Assembly: GCA_041648175.1 (NCBI GenBank)
Contig: JBAZPO010000002.1
Location: 186,001-250,000, forward strand
Reading direction: 5' to 3'
Origin: Desulfobaccales bacterium
Lineage (GTDB): Bacteria > Desulfobacterota > Desulfobaccia > Desulfobaccales > 0-14-0-80-60-11
DNA: 64,000 nt
Position 1 is the first letter of the stretch, and every line of letters begins with the position of its first letter. The position numbers and the translations under genes were made by a program. Positions 39,476 to 49,540 of this stretch are shown here, one piece after another. The notes below the pieces were generated by a model. It was not told where the DNA came from. It did no database searches and saw nothing but the letters and a program-made list of their open reading frames with translations.

Positions 39476-40273
39476 TTATTTCCCTAAAATCTTTTCTTCC
39501 TGCAACCCGAAGACTGCCAGGGTGTTGGCCCAGGTGTGGGCTGCGACTTCCTCCAGGGTCAGGCCCCGGGTATCAGCCAGTTGCTGGGCCGTGACCACCA
39601 CGTAGGCCGGTTCATTGCGCTTCCCGCGCCAGGGTTGGGGCGGCAGATAGGGGCAGTCGGTCTCGACCAAAATCCGGTCCAGGGGTGCGTGTTTGGCCAC
39701 CTCCCGCAAGGGACCGGCCTTGGGATACGTCAGGGTCCCGGAAAACGACAGGTAAAAACCCAGATCCAGGAAGGCGTGGGCTTCGTCGAGACTGCCGCCG
39801 AAGCAGTGCATGACGCCTCCGGCCAGGCGGCCCCGGTATTCGCGCAGGATCGACAGGGTCACGGGGGTGGCCTCCCGGGTGTGAATCACCACGGGCTTGT
39901 TATGGGCGAGGGCGAATTCCAGTTGGCGGCGGAACCAGTATTGCTGGACCTCTTCCGGAGAGCGGCGCCGGAAGAAATCCAGCCCGATCTCCCCGATGGC
40001 CACCACCTGAGGATCGGTCGCGAAGGCGTCCAGGGCTTCCAGGTCCGCTTCGGTCATGGCGCCGGCGCCGTGGGGATGGACCCCGATGATGGCAACGATT
40101 CCGGGAGTTTTTCTCGCGGTTGTGATAACCTGGGGGGCGTCAGACAAGCCGGTGGCGACGTTGATCACTAGGTCCACACCATTCTCCCGGGCCCGGTCCA
40201 GGACCGCGGCCTGGTCGGGGAAGTGATCTTCCAGATCCAGATGAGCGTGAGAGTCAGCCAGGCGAATAGGCAT
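39476..40273 (-). CDS. TatD-family metal-dependent DNase
   Basis: A 265-residue TIM-barrel hydrolase. ADSHAHLDLEDH has the metal-binding His pair, VAIGEIGLDFFRRR the Glu, PVVIHTREAT and GVMHCFGGSLDEA later metal His, and ILVETDCPYLPPQPWRGKRNEP the final Asp with the family's P-rich loop. Family members are 3'-exonucleases or D-aminoacyl-tRNA deacylase-like; DNA or RNA repair is the usual assignment. Confidence 0.95.
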   Translation of the reverse strand: MPIRLADSHAHLDLEDHFPDQAAVLDRARENGVDLVINVATGLSDAPQVITTARKTPGIVAIIGVHPHGAGAMTEADLEALDAFATDPQVVAIGEIGLDFFRRRSPEEVQQYWFRRQLEFALAHNKPVVIHTREATPVTLSILREYRGRLAGGVMHCFGGSLDEAHAFLDLGFYLSFSGTLTYPKAGPLREVAKHAPLDRILVETDCPYLPPQPWRGKRNEPAYVVVTAQQLADTRGLTLEEVAAHTWANTLAVFGLQEEKILGK

Positions 40274-40382
40274 AATATATCGAATCTAAAGAGATTTTAC
40301 GCTATTAGAATCTTCAAGACAACCCCCCGAAATGGCCGGCACGGAAATTGAGGAAGGTCAAATCCGGGGCTAAACGAAAGAC

Positions 40383-40421
40383 AAATCCCCCCAAACCCCC
40401 CTTTTTTAAAGGGGGGCTTTT
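40383..40421. repeat. CCCCCCTTT...AAAGGGGGG palindrome
   Basis: An inverted repeat of the 525-612 family between the divergent tatD and glycosidase genes. TTTTTGGCAAGGGCTATAAC just beyond it (40434-40453) resembles the right terminus of the 60724-60888 element. Confidence 0.6.
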
Positions 40422-40550
40422 GGGATGGTCCTCTTTTTGGCAAGGGCTATAACATAAATTTATGGCGCGCGGCTAGATTTTCAAGCTTATGGACAATTTC
40501 CCTTTGCATGGTAAAATATACGAAATTTCGCCGGGCTGCAAGGAGAGGCG

Positions 40551-41387
40551 TTGACCGCCAGGGTTTTTGCTCTTGTTGTGGTAGGTTGGTTGTGGGTGGT
40601 GGCAGTCCTGCCGGCAGGGGCGGCGGGTCTAACGCACACTCCTCTCATATGGCGGACCATCGGCCGGGGGCTAACCTTTACCCAGGTGCAGGTCCTGGGG
40701 GATGGCGAGGTGGTGACCGAGCTGGCGGTGGTGAAGATTGATCCCGCCTCCAATGCCTTCCGGGTTTTTTACGGGAAACCTCAGGCCATTACCGCCTGGC
40801 AGGGGCAACTTCAGGCCCCCATCGTATTCAACGGCAGTTATTATAAGAGCGATGGCAAGCCCTGTGGCCTGGTGATTTCGGACGGCAAACCCCTCGGCCC
40901 CACGCGGAACCGGGAGATGCGGGGGATGTTCGTGGCGGAACCCAAGGGCATGTCACCCGACCTGCCCCGGGCCACCATCCTGGACCTCCTCACCACTCCC
41001 GTTGACCCGAAAAAATTACCCTGGACTCAAGGTGTACAATCTTTCCCGTTATTGCTGGACTATAAGGGCAAGATCAGGATAAAAGATAGCGAGAAAAAGG
41101 CTAACCGCACAGTGATTGCCACGGACCGCAACGGCAATATCCTGGTGTTCAACACCTCCAATAGATTTTTTTCCTTGCATCAGTTTGCCGAGTTCCTCAA
41201 AGGCAGCGAGTTCAACATCGATTCCGCTTTGAACCTGGATGGCGGCACGGAAGCGCAACTCTATATCAAAACCAAAGACTTCGAATGTTTTTCTCCGCCG
41301 TCCTGGGAGAATTCTATCGGCAATCTTATCGATGAGCAGAAGTTTTGGTTGCCCGCCGTCATAGGGGTGTTTCCGCGCCAGGAATAA
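40551..41387 (+). CDS. Exported phosphodiester glycosidase-domain protein
   Basis: A 278-residue NAGPA/YceG-C-type phosphodiester glycosidase domain, related to the uncovering enzyme of lysosomal sorting and to bacterial enzymes that act on surface polysaccharide. A signal peptide ends near PAGAAG. APIVFNGSYYKSDGKPCGLVI and the late SALNLDGGTEAQLYIKT are family motifs. The start is TTG at 40551 with AAGGAGAGG five bases upstream. The next gene begins four bases after its stop. Substrate unknown. Confidence 0.82.
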   Translation: MTARVFALVVVGWLWVVAVLPAGAAGLTHTPLIWRTIGRGLTFTQVQVLGDGEVVTELAVVKIDPASNAFRVFYGKPQAITAWQGQLQAPIVFNGSYYKSDGKPCGLVISDGKPLGPTRNREMRGMFVAEPKGMSPDLPRATILDLLTTPVDPKKLPWTQGVQSFPLLLDYKGKIRIKDSEKKANRTVIATDRNGNILVFNTSNRFFSLHQFAEFLKGSEFNIDSALNLDGGTEAQLYIKTKDFECFSPPSWENSIGNLIDEQKFWLPAVIGVFPRQE

Positions 41388-41391
41388 TTCC

Positions 41392-42046
41392 ATGGGCAGC
41401 TATCTTATTCTGGGGGGTGGAAAATTCGGCCGCCTGGCCCTGGCGCGCCTGGGCGGGCAGGATGCCGCCGCCAGTTTCCTCATAGTGGATCGTGATCCCG
41501 GGCCCATGGCGGCCGTGGGGGACGGTTTGGACAGTCAGCAGGTGCAGGCTGAAGCCATCGCCTTTTTGGTGCAGCACCTTAAAAGCGACGGGCGCTGGGA
41601 TTGGATCATCCCCATGGTGCCGCTCCACGTGGCCTATCATTGGCTCTTGAAAGGTCCCCTGGCGGGGTCGGGGTGGCAGCCGACCGGGTTGCTTGCGGCC
41701 CTGGAGCATCTGGTCCCCACCGTCCAGCGCGGCCCGGAAGGAGAGCTCTATCTGAGCCGGGCCCAACACCTGTGCCCCGACGACTGCGCCGAACCGGAGA
41801 TTTGTCCCGTCACCGGGGAATCACGGGATCTCGCGGTCCACCAGGAGTTGGCCTCTCTCCATCTGCCTGGATATCAGGTAAAAGTTATACGCAGCCAGCA
41901 ACTGGCCCCGGGGGTGGGCGGGTATCCTCCGGGGCAGTTGTTGGACCTGGCCCGGGATCTGGACGCGCTTACGGGCACGGTTCTGATCGCCACGGCCTGC
42001 GGTTGTCACGGAGTCATACATGGGCTAACGCGGTCCGGGAGGCAGA

Positions 42047-42054
<8 letters not shown>
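41392..42054 (+). CDS. Rossmann-like protein of unknown function
   Basis: A 220-residue protein with an N-terminal nucleotide-binding strand-loop SYLILGGGKFGRLALARLG, reminiscent of TrkA-N domains, then FLIVDRDPGPMAAV as second strand with the acidic residue typical of NAD binding. A cysteine set, LCPDDCAEPEICPVTG, gives CxxxC and a third Cys in the middle, possibly for a metal, and ACGCHG adds more near the end. It is coupled to the sigma-54 activator gene (stop overlaps that start by eight bases). No family name recognised. Confidence 0.65.
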
Positions 42055-42994
<940 letters not shown>

Positions 42995-43065
42995 AGCAGG
43001 TGTCAGGGGTTAGGGATGAGGGGGCGGAAGAAATTTAGGCCAAAAATAGGGTGACGCGGCCCACC

Positions 43066-43120
43066 GGCACAGGCTGGAAAGCCTGTGCTACCAAAGGCGG
43101 GCGGGGACGTCCGCCCTACG
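43066..43120. repeat. CACAGGCT element followed by GGCGGGCG palindrome
   Basis: CGGCACAGGCTGGAAAGCCT then GTGCTACC at 43066-43092 and GGCGGGCGGGGACGTCCGCC from 43097. Preceded by GCGGCCCACC, as in the copies at 44011 and 62880. Confidence 0.7.
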
Positions 43121-43168
43121 TACTTTTCATGATTTACAGGTGAGCGCACAGGCTCATGAGCGACTGCT

Positions 43169-43840
43169 ATGATCTTTCCACCGTTAATCTTTCTCCTGAT
43201 GGTCGGCTTTTTCGTGGTGGCTCTGATCATGCTCCCCTTCCTGATGGTGGGCTTGATCGGTGAGGCCTTCCTGCGGCTGGGGATTTCACCCAGCCTCATA
43301 TTCTGGCTCCTCATCTTCACCCTGGTGGGCAGCCTGATAAACATCCCCATTTACCGATTTGAGACCCGGGATCTCATGGGGGAGCAGGTGATTTCCTATT
43401 TCGGTATGCGGTTTCGGGTGCCCCGGCCGGAGAAGACCCACGCGACCATTCTGGCGGTGAACGTGGGTGGGGCCTTGATTCCTCTGGCCTTATCGTTGTA
43501 TCTTATCTCTAACATAGATTTTGGCATTGCCCTGCCGATTCTGTTGGTGGTGGTGACCCTGGTGGTGAATCGCCTGGCGCGTCCGGTGCGCGGTATGGGC
43601 ATCGGCGTGCCGGGCCTGGCGCCCCCCCTGGTGGCGGCTCTGGGAGCCTACCTCTTGTGCCCTCCGGATCTGAGGGCTCCTTGCGCCTATATTGCCAGCA
43701 CTATGGGTATCTTGATCGGGGCGGATCTCATGAACCTGAGAAATATCGGGCAACTGGGGGCACCGGTAGCCTCCATCGGCGGGGCCGGCACCTTTGACGC
43801 TATCTTTCTCAGCGGGATTATTGCGGTGCTGCTGTCCTGA
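43169..43840 (+). CDS. DUF1614-type membrane protein
   Basis: A 223-residue protein with six or more hydrophobic segments and little soluble sequence. It resembles the DUF1614 family: an N-terminal double helix, then SLINIPIYRFETRD, VNVGGALIPLALSLYLI, VTLVVNRLARPVRGMGIGVPG and a glycine-rich end IGGAGTFDAIFLSGIIAVLL. Family function unknown. The last codons are followed by a heptamer repeat. It stands apart from the sigma-54 gene by 175 bases of repeats. Confidence 0.8.
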   Translation: MIFPPLIFLLMVGFFVVALIMLPFLMVGLIGEAFLRLGISPSLIFWLLIFTLVGSLINIPIYRFETRDLMGEQVISYFGMRFRVPRPEKTHATILAVNVGGALIPLALSLYLISNIDFGIALPILLVVVTLVVNRLARPVRGMGIGVPGLAPPLVAALGAYLLCPPDLRAPCAYIASTMGILIGADLMNLRNIGQLGAPVASIGGAGTFDAIFLSGIIAVLLS

Positions 43841-43841
43841 A

Positions 43842-43871
43842 AAGTTCAAGGTTCAAGGTTCAAGGTTCAAA
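43842..43871. repeat. (AAGGTTC)n heptamer tandem array
   Basis: Four copies of AAGGTTC or near matches begin two bases after the DUF1614 stop codon. Other heptamer arrays with different units occur at 22841, 45838, 60606 and 62826. Confidence 0.75.
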
Positions 43872-43962
43872 GTAGACTGGCGGGCGGGGACGCCCGCCCT
43901 AACCGGGTTTTTCATGGTTTTGAAAGAGCTGAAGGCTCATGCAACTGTCCTGAAAAGTTGCC

Positions 43963-44062
43963 AGTGGTCAGGGTTTGATAAAACCTTGGGCAAAAAGTTG
44001 GGTGGGCACGGCCCACCGGCACAGGCTGGAAAGCCTGTGCTACCGAAGGTGGGCGGGGTGGA
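43963..44062. repeat. Composite repeat, copy 1 (three palindromes)
   Basis: From 43963: CAGTGGTCAG, an AAAACCTTGGGCAAA stretch, the palindrome GGTGGGCACGGCCCACC, CACAGGCTGGAAAGCCTGTG (about 44020-44039), TACCG, and a GGTGGGC arm. The same order over about 120 bases is found at 62826-62945. Confidence 0.7.
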
Positions 44063-44099
44063 CCGCAGGTAAAGGGTGATTTCGGGAGGTAAATGATTT

Positions 44100-44561
44100 A
44101 TGCAAGAGTTACGGACAAGTCAAAAACTGCAATCGGGTTCCAGCCGGAGCTGGCGCCGGATGGCGCTGGTTTTCTTGGTCCTTTTGCTGCCAGGTCTTTT
44201 AGGGGCATGGCGCATCGTCAGCGGCGAAACTATCGATCCGCGCCACGTGGAGCGCATCAAAGACGGCACGACCACCAAAATGGAGATCCTCACGCTGTTC
44301 GGGGACCCCCACGAGATCGACCGCACTGCGGATGGCGTCACCTATTTATACAAAAACTTCAAGGATGCGCCCGCCTTGCCGTATAAACATTATGAACGCG
44401 AGATTGCTCCGCAATCCGACCAGATTTATCTTCTCGATGAAAATAAGCAGGTCAAGAAGCCTACCATCAAGAAAGAGGGCAAGATCCTGCGCAGCACCCT
44501 GCTCATTCGCTTCAAGCCCGATGGACAGACAGTGATGAGCCACGAATACAAACAGTTTTGA
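44100..44561 (+). CDS. BamE/SmpA-like domain protein
   Basis: A 153-residue protein with a basic N-terminus, one membrane helix (about residues 21-40), then an SmpA/OmlA-like fold: IDPRHVERIKDGTTTKMEILTLFGDPHEI, which is the family's helix-turn with D-P-x-x-x-x-x-I-x-D-G-x-T-x-x-E-V motif, and TYLYKNFK. There is no lipobox Cys, so this is not a normal BamE lipoprotein but a membrane-anchored relative. It overlaps a possible early folC start by four bases. Role unknown. Confidence 0.72.
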   Translation: MQELRTSQKLQSGSSRSWRRMALVFLVLLLPGLLGAWRIVSGETIDPRHVERIKDGTTTKMEILTLFGDPHEIDRTADGVTYLYKNFKDAPALPYKHYEREIAPQSDQIYLLDENKQVKKPTIKKEGKILRSTLLIRFKPDGQTVMSHEYKQF

Positions 44562-44572
44562 GGGGAGCCGGC

Positions 44573-45850
44573 ATGACGGCGTTTACCGATTTGGCCCAGG
44601 CTACGGCCTGGGTCTTTGATTTGCAGAAGTTTGGGATCAAGTTCGGCCTGTCCTCCACCTTAAGTCTCCTGGCTCGCTTGAAACTCCCCTACCAGGAGGG
44701 CCGCTACATCCACATTGCCGGCACCAACGGCAAGGGGTCGGTGGCGGCCATGCTCAGCGCCATCCTTTCTCGGGCCGGATATCCCGTGGGCCTGTTCACT
44801 TCGCCGCACCTGGTGAGCTTTAACGAGCGCTTCCGCCTTAAAGACCAGGAGGTGTCGGCGGACCGTTTGCTGGCCTTGATCAACGAAGTGCGGGCCGCGG
44901 TGGACATTGCTGAACCCCCCACATTCTTTGAGTTCGCTACGGCCATGGCCTTTCTCTATTTCCTTAAGTCCGGCGCCGGACCCATTATTCTGGAAACCGG
45001 CATGGGGGGCCGCCTGGATGCCACCAATATCGTGCAGCCGCTGGTAACGGTGATCACTAACATCTCCCGGGACCACGAGGACCACCTGGGGGAGGGGCTG
45101 TTGGCCATTGCCGGGGAAAAGGCGGGGATTATCAAGCCCGGGGCGCCGTTGGTCACCATGGCCCGGCAAAAGCAGGTGGTTACTTTGTTTCGCCACCGTT
45201 GCCAGGAAGTGGGCGCCCCCTTCTACCAGGGTGGGGTTGATTTCAGGTCCAGGGGGAAATCCAAGGGGGCGTTCGATTATTTTGGCCTGGAACAGCAGAT
45301 TGCCGGTCTGACCCTCAACCTGAAGGGCCGGCACCAGTACGGCAATGCCGCTCTGGCCCTGGCCGTGGTGGAATTGCTTGACAAGGCTGGGTTTCCCGTG
45401 TCCGAGGCGGCCATCCGAGAGGGTCTCTTGGCAGCCCGCTGGCCGGGCCGCCTGGAACAACTTCCCCAGGACCCCCGTATCTGGTTGGACGGGGCCCACA
45501 ATCCCGCCGCCGCCCTGACCCTGGCTCAGAATCTAAAACAGACTCGGGGAAACGGCCGCCTCATCATGGTGATGGGCGTCATGGCCGACAAAGACGTGGA
45601 TACGATTTTGGCCCGGCTTTTGCCTCTGGCCCAGACGGTGATCTTTACCCAACCGCAATACTTCCGGGCCGCCACCACCAGGGACCTGGCCAAGCGAGCC
45701 CAACCCTACGGGCTGGAAATTATGCAGGTGCCCCAGGTCGCTGCGGCGGTCCGCCAGGCCCAGTCCCTGGCCGGTCCCGAGGATCGCATCGTGGTTACCG
45801 GCTCTTTGTATACGGTTGGGGAGGCGAAGGAGTATTTCAGTAATCAGTAA
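44573..45850 (+). CDS. folC: Folylpolyglutamate synthase / dihydrofolate synthase
   Basis: Adds glutamate to dihydropteroate and folates. The 425-residue Mur-ligase-like protein has KLPYQEGRYIHIAGTNGKGS with the ATP loop, LFTSPHLVSFNERFRL, EFATAMAFLYF, LETGMGGRLDATNIV, DHEDHLGEGLLAIAGEKAGI and the C-terminal WLDGAHNPAAA. ATG 44573 has GAGGGG upstream and is favoured over TTG 44558. The last codons (AGT AAT CAG TAA) are part of a repeat array that starts inside the gene and runs into the intergenic region. Confidence 0.95.
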   Translation: MTAFTDLAQATAWVFDLQKFGIKFGLSSTLSLLARLKLPYQEGRYIHIAGTNGKGSVAAMLSAILSRAGYPVGLFTSPHLVSFNERFRLKDQEVSADRLLALINEVRAAVDIAEPPTFFEFATAMAFLYFLKSGAGPIILETGMGGRLDATNIVQPLVTVITNISRDHEDHLGEGLLAIAGEKAGIIKPGAPLVTMARQKQVVTLFRHRCQEVGAPFYQGGVDFRSRGKSKGAFDYFGLEQQIAGLTLNLKGRHQYGNAALALAVVELLDKAGFPVSEAAIREGLLAARWPGRLEQLPQDPRIWLDGAHNPAAALTLAQNLKQTRGNGRLIMVMGVMADKDVDTILARLLPLAQTVIFTQPQYFRAATTRDLAKRAQPYGLEIMQVPQVAAAVRQAQSLAGPEDRIVVTGSLYTVGEAKEYFSNQ

Positions 45851-45905
45851 TCTCAGTAATCAGTGATCAGTAATCAGTTATCAGAAAATAACTGATTACT
45901 GATCA
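45838..45905. repeat. AGTAATC-type repeat array overlapping the folC end
   Basis: Units of AGTAATC/AGTGATC/AGTTATC from 45838 to 45884, then an inverted AACTGATTACTGATCAC at 45890-45905. The array provides the folC stop codon and ends 20 bases before the next start. Confidence 0.75.
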
Positions 45906-45924
45906 CTATCCATCGAGGCACGCT

Positions 45925-46872
45925 ATGCACATCTTTGTTTCCGGGTCTTTGGCGTACGATCGGATCATGGATTTTCCCGGCCGGTTTGTGGATCACATTC
46001 TGCCGGAGAAGATTCACATCCTCAATGTTTGTTTCATGGTCAACGGCTTGACGGAACGCTTCGGCGGCACCGCGGGCAACATCGCCTACAATCTGGCTTT
46101 GTTGCAGGAAAGCCCTTATATTTTGGCCACCGCGGGCCGCGATTTCGGCCCGTACCGAGAGTGGCTGGAGCAGTTGGGGTTGCCGCTCACGGGTATCAAG
46201 GAGATTCCCCAGGAGTTCACCGCCGGGGCTTACATCACCACGGATTTGTCCGACAACCAGATTACCGGGTTCAATCCCGGGGCCATGAAGTATACGTCGG
46301 AGTATGGTTTTGAGGGGTTAAACCCTGCGGCCGCCCTGGCCATCGTGGCGCCGGGCAGTCTGGAGGACATGCTGGCTTATACCCGGTTTTACAAGGAACG
46401 AGGCGTGCGTTTCATCTTTGATCCGGGCCAGAGCATCCCGGCCTGGGGCGGCGACGACCTGAGGGAGATGGCCGAAGGCAGCCAGGCCCTCATCGTCAAC
46501 GACTACGAATTGGAGATGTTCCGGCAAAAAACCGGACTGGATGTCGCAGGCCTGCTGACCCTTACTCCCCATTTGATTACGACGCGGGGGGAGAAGGGCT
46601 CTTTGTTGCAGACAGACGGCGGAAGCGAAGAAGTCCCGGCGGTGCCGGCCAGACAGGTGCTGGACCCCACCGGCGCCGGGGACGCATACCGGGCCGGTCT
46701 GCTCAAGGGCCTGGCGCAGGGCTGCGACTGGGGTGACGCCGCCCGCATGGGCGCGGTGCTGGCCAGCTTTTCCGTGGAACAGCAGGGCACCCAGGAGCAC
46801 CGCTTGGAAATTCAAGAGTTCTGGGACCGTTATGCCGAGACCTTCGGGGCACCGCCTGCGGCGGCGATGTAG
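45925..46872 (+). CDS. PfkB-family carbohydrate or nucleoside kinase
   Basis: A 315-residue ribokinase-fold kinase. HIFVSGSLAYDRIMDFPGRF opens the domain, RFGGTAGNIAYNLALL is the first PfkB signature and LDPTGAGDAYRAGLLKGL the second, with the catalytic Asp in GAGDA. The beginning resembles adenosine kinase-like proteins of archaea and delta-type bacteria, so adenosine is a fair guess for substrate, but ribose or fructose phosphate cannot be excluded. It follows folC after a repeat array. Confidence 0.85.
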   Translation: MHIFVSGSLAYDRIMDFPGRFVDHILPEKIHILNVCFMVNGLTERFGGTAGNIAYNLALLQESPYILATAGRDFGPYREWLEQLGLPLTGIKEIPQEFTAGAYITTDLSDNQITGFNPGAMKYTSEYGFEGLNPAAALAIVAPGSLEDMLAYTRFYKERGVRFIFDPGQSIPAWGGDDLREMAEGSQALIVNDYELEMFRQKTGLDVAGLLTLTPHLITTRGEKGSLLQTDGGSEEVPAVPARQVLDPTGAGDAYRAGLLKGLAQGCDWGDAARMGAVLASFSVEQQGTQEHRLEIQEFWDRYAETFGAPPAAAM

Positions 46873-46950
46873 CGCTGGCATCTTTGCCGGGGTGCGAACC
46901 TCACCCCTCACCCTGACCCTTGTATCAAGAGGAGAGGGGAAATAAAGGTC

Positions 46951-47295
46951 GTGACTACCATGGCCAGAACGGAATCTCCCGCACAAACATCCCCGGCAGA
47001 GATGCTCGCCCGGATTCAGGACCGTTTCCGGGAACTGGGCATTTTTGGGCAGAGCCTGAGTCTGACTTATCAAGCTGATAAATACCTGGTGAGTTGTGAC
47101 GCTCGAACCTTTGCGGTGTACCGCCTGGTGGAGAAATGCCACGTGCCGCCGGGGCGTCCGGGTTGGCCTGTCTGCCTGGTTACCGGTGAGGTTATGGTGG
47201 ATGAAACCAGCCCGCCGCACGTGCCGGAGGATGAATTCAGCTCCGGCCTCACCATGCAAGGCTGGCTCGATCTGATTGATTCTCTTTATGGGTAA
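46951..47295 (+). CDS. Uncharacterised 114-residue protein
   Basis: A small soluble protein. MLARIQDRFRELGIFGQSLSL and YLVSCDARTFAVYRLVEKCH are its clearest stretches; Cys residues occur at about 49, 64 and 75. No transmembrane segment. The start may be GTG 46951 or ATG 46960; AAAGG lies before the first. It lies about 80 bases after the PfkB gene, with a CCCTCACCC-type repeat fragment between. No family recognised. Confidence 0.55.
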   Translation: MTTMARTESPAQTSPAEMLARIQDRFRELGIFGQSLSLTYQADKYLVSCDARTFAVYRLVEKCHVPPGRPGWPVCLVTGEVMVDETSPPHVPEDEFSSGLTMQGWLDLIDSLYG

Positions 47296-47647
47296 TGCTC
47301 AAGATCTGGCCAGACAATCTCTCCATCAAGCCTTGAGATCATTTGACCGGCCATTAGATTAATTTCTCAGCCACTCGATTCCGGAAATTCCCCCCACCAA
47401 GACCTCATGTCATTATGCTGATCAAATCCTAGTTTTTGCCGGTTCGGTGATAAGTGAAGGAGATGGCAAGCAAGCATCTATTACGGCTACCAGCATGGGA
47501 GATGGAGTCAAACAATTTGGGTCCAGCCTGCCTCAGGCTGAATTGCCTTTGAACATTGTGCGCTTTATGTAATAATCCCCCCGGCATTTTCTTCGCCCCG
47601 ACGTTAATGCAGGTTCAACACCTAAAAATCAGATCGTGGAGGGAAAC
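47296..47647. other. Gene-free stretch upstream of DUF3604 gene
   Basis: No reading frame or repeat family was recognised apart from a short CAGCCTGCCTCAGGCTG palindrome at 47524-47540. A candidate promoter is at 47549-47576. Confidence 0.5.
47549..47576 (+). promoter_or_regulatory. Candidate promoter of DUF3604 gene
   Basis: TTGAAC (47549-47554), 16-base spacer and AATAAT (47571-47576) match sigma-70 elements at four and five of six positions. The start codon lies about 70 bases further on. Confidence 0.4.
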
Positions 47648-49540
47648 TTGGGGACCAGAGCAGTCCTATCAGTAATTCTGTCATTCGTCCTGGCAATCTC
47701 CCTGGCAGCCAATCCGGTCTTCGCCGATAAGAACCCCCTCAAGGAGGCTTATTTCGGCGAAACCCACGTGCACACCGGCTGGTCCTTTGATGCTTACCTC
47801 TTTGGCAACAATCTTACCGGACCGGAAGATGCTTATAAGTATGCGCTGGGTGAGCCTATCAAGCACCCCATGGGGTATACCATCCGACTTAAACACCCGC
47901 TTGACTGGGTGGCGGTGACCGACCATTCGGAATACGCGGGTACGGTCCGGCTGGCCAATGAACCCGGGTCGGCGATCAGCAAGCTGCCTATCGCGGAGAA
48001 GCTCAAGGTCAGCAACCAGGCCGATATTCAGAGAATTTTCGCGTGGCTCGGCGATTCGCTGGCCAAAAACCAGCCGGTCAAGGAGTTGGTTGACCCTCAG
48101 GTGGCGGGCGCCGTCTGGAAAGAAAACGTGGCCTTTGCCGACCGGTTTTACCGGCCCGGCAAGTTCACGACCTTCCCCGCCTACGAGTGGACCTCCACCC
48201 CGAACAACTGCAATTTGCACCGCAATATCCTGTTCAAAGACTCCAAGAAGGTGCCGGAGGTGCCCTTCAGCTCTTTGGATTCCCGGCATCCCGAAGACCT
48301 GTGGCAATGGATGGACGGCCAGCGCCAGGCAGGCCATGAACTGTTGGCGATTTCACACAACGGCAATCTGAGCGATGGCCTGATGTTCCCCACGGAAGTG
48401 GACAGCCGGGGCCGGCCCTTGGACGCGGCCTGGGCCGAAGCCCGGATGCGCAATGAACCGCTCTCGGAGGTTAAGCAGATCAAGGGCCAGTCGGAAACGC
48501 ACCCTCTGCTTTCACCCAATGACGAGTTTGCCAATTTCGAGGTTTTGGATTATTTGCTTTTTGTGACGCAGAAGCGGCCCATACAGGTCCACGGCAGCTA
48601 CATCCGGGAAGGTCTGGAGAACGGTATGGCGATGCAGGACCGCCGCGGCTATAACCCCTACAAGGTCGGCTTCGTAGGCGGGTCCGATTCTCATGACACG
48701 GGGTCGCCGTACCGGCAAAAGAACTTTTTCGGCGCCCATGGAGCCATCGATGGGGGGCTCAAGGAGCGGATGTCAGGCGTCAACATGGTCGGCCTGGATA
48801 TTTTGCAAGAAAACCCCGCCGGACTCACCGGGGTGTGGGCGGAAGAAAACACCCGGGAAGCCATCTTTGCTGCCCTGCAGCGCCGGGAGACCTACGGCAC
48901 CAGCGGACCCCGCCATAAACTACGCTTCTTTGGAGGCTGGGAGTTTTCCGGACTGAAACTGCCAGGGGGCTTTGAGTCCAAGAAATGGGTGCAGACCGGT
49001 TATGAAAAAGGTGTCCCCATGGGCAGCGACCTGCCGGCGCCCATGGCCAAAGCCCCAACCTTCATTGTCTGGGCGGTGAAAGACCCCGATAGCGGCAATC
49101 TCGACCGTATCCAAATCATCAAGGGTTGGACCAAGAACGGCCAGACCTTCGAGAAGATCTATGACGTCGCCTGGTCCGGCAAACGACAGATCGATTCACA
49201 AACGGGCAAACTGCCACCGGTGGGCAACACCGTGAATATTTCCACCGCTACTTACCAGAACACCATCGGGGCCACCGAACTCAAGGCGGTGTGGACCGAC
49301 CCGGACTTCGCTCCTGCCCTGGAGGCGTTTTACTACGCCAGGGTGCTGGAAATCCCCACTCCCCGCTGGAGCACCATTGAGGCGAGGAAATTGGGGATGG
49401 CACCGCCCACCACCGCCAAAACTATGGAAGTCGAGCACCCTGTGCCCTCGACCGTACAGGAGCGGGCCTGGAGTTCGCCCATCTGGTACTCGCCTCCCGA
49501 TGAAAGGCGAGAGAGTGCCAAGAAGGGCCTGACCCGTTGA
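47648..49540 (+). CDS. Exported DUF3604 protein
   Basis: A 630-residue protein with a cleavable signal peptide (SVILSFVLAISLAANPVFA). YFGETHVHTGWSFDAYLFG with paired histidines and DWVAVTDHSEYAG suggest a PHP-like metal-binding fold, and LAISHNGNLSDGLMFP and GGSDSHDTGSPYRQKN add metal-type His and Asp. DUF3604 proteins are periplasmic or outer-surface and uncharacterised. Start choice: TTG 47648 has GGAGGG four bases upstream and begins the signal; GTG 47636 is the alternative. Probably transcribed alone from the promoter about 70 bases upstream. Confidence 0.85.
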   Translation: MGTRAVLSVILSFVLAISLAANPVFADKNPLKEAYFGETHVHTGWSFDAYLFGNNLTGPEDAYKYALGEPIKHPMGYTIRLKHPLDWVAVTDHSEYAGTVRLANEPGSAISKLPIAEKLKVSNQADIQRIFAWLGDSLAKNQPVKELVDPQVAGAVWKENVAFADRFYRPGKFTTFPAYEWTSTPNNCNLHRNILFKDSKKVPEVPFSSLDSRHPEDLWQWMDGQRQAGHELLAISHNGNLSDGLMFPTEVDSRGRPLDAAWAEARMRNEPLSEVKQIKGQSETHPLLSPNDEFANFEVLDYLLFVTQKRPIQVHGSYIREGLENGMAMQDRRGYNPYKVGFVGGSDSHDTGSPYRQKNFFGAHGAIDGGLKERMSGVNMVGLDILQENPAGLTGVWAEENTREAIFAALQRRETYGTSGPRHKLRFFGGWEFSGLKLPGGFESKKWVQTGYEKGVPMGSDLPAPMAKAPTFIVWAVKDPDSGNLDRIQIIKGWTKNGQTFEKIYDVAWSGKRQIDSQTGKLPPVGNTVNISTATYQNTIGATELKAVWTDPDFAPALEAFYYARVLEIPTPRWSTIEARKLGMAPPTTAKTMEVEHPVPSTVQERAWSSPIWYSPPDERRESAKKGLTR

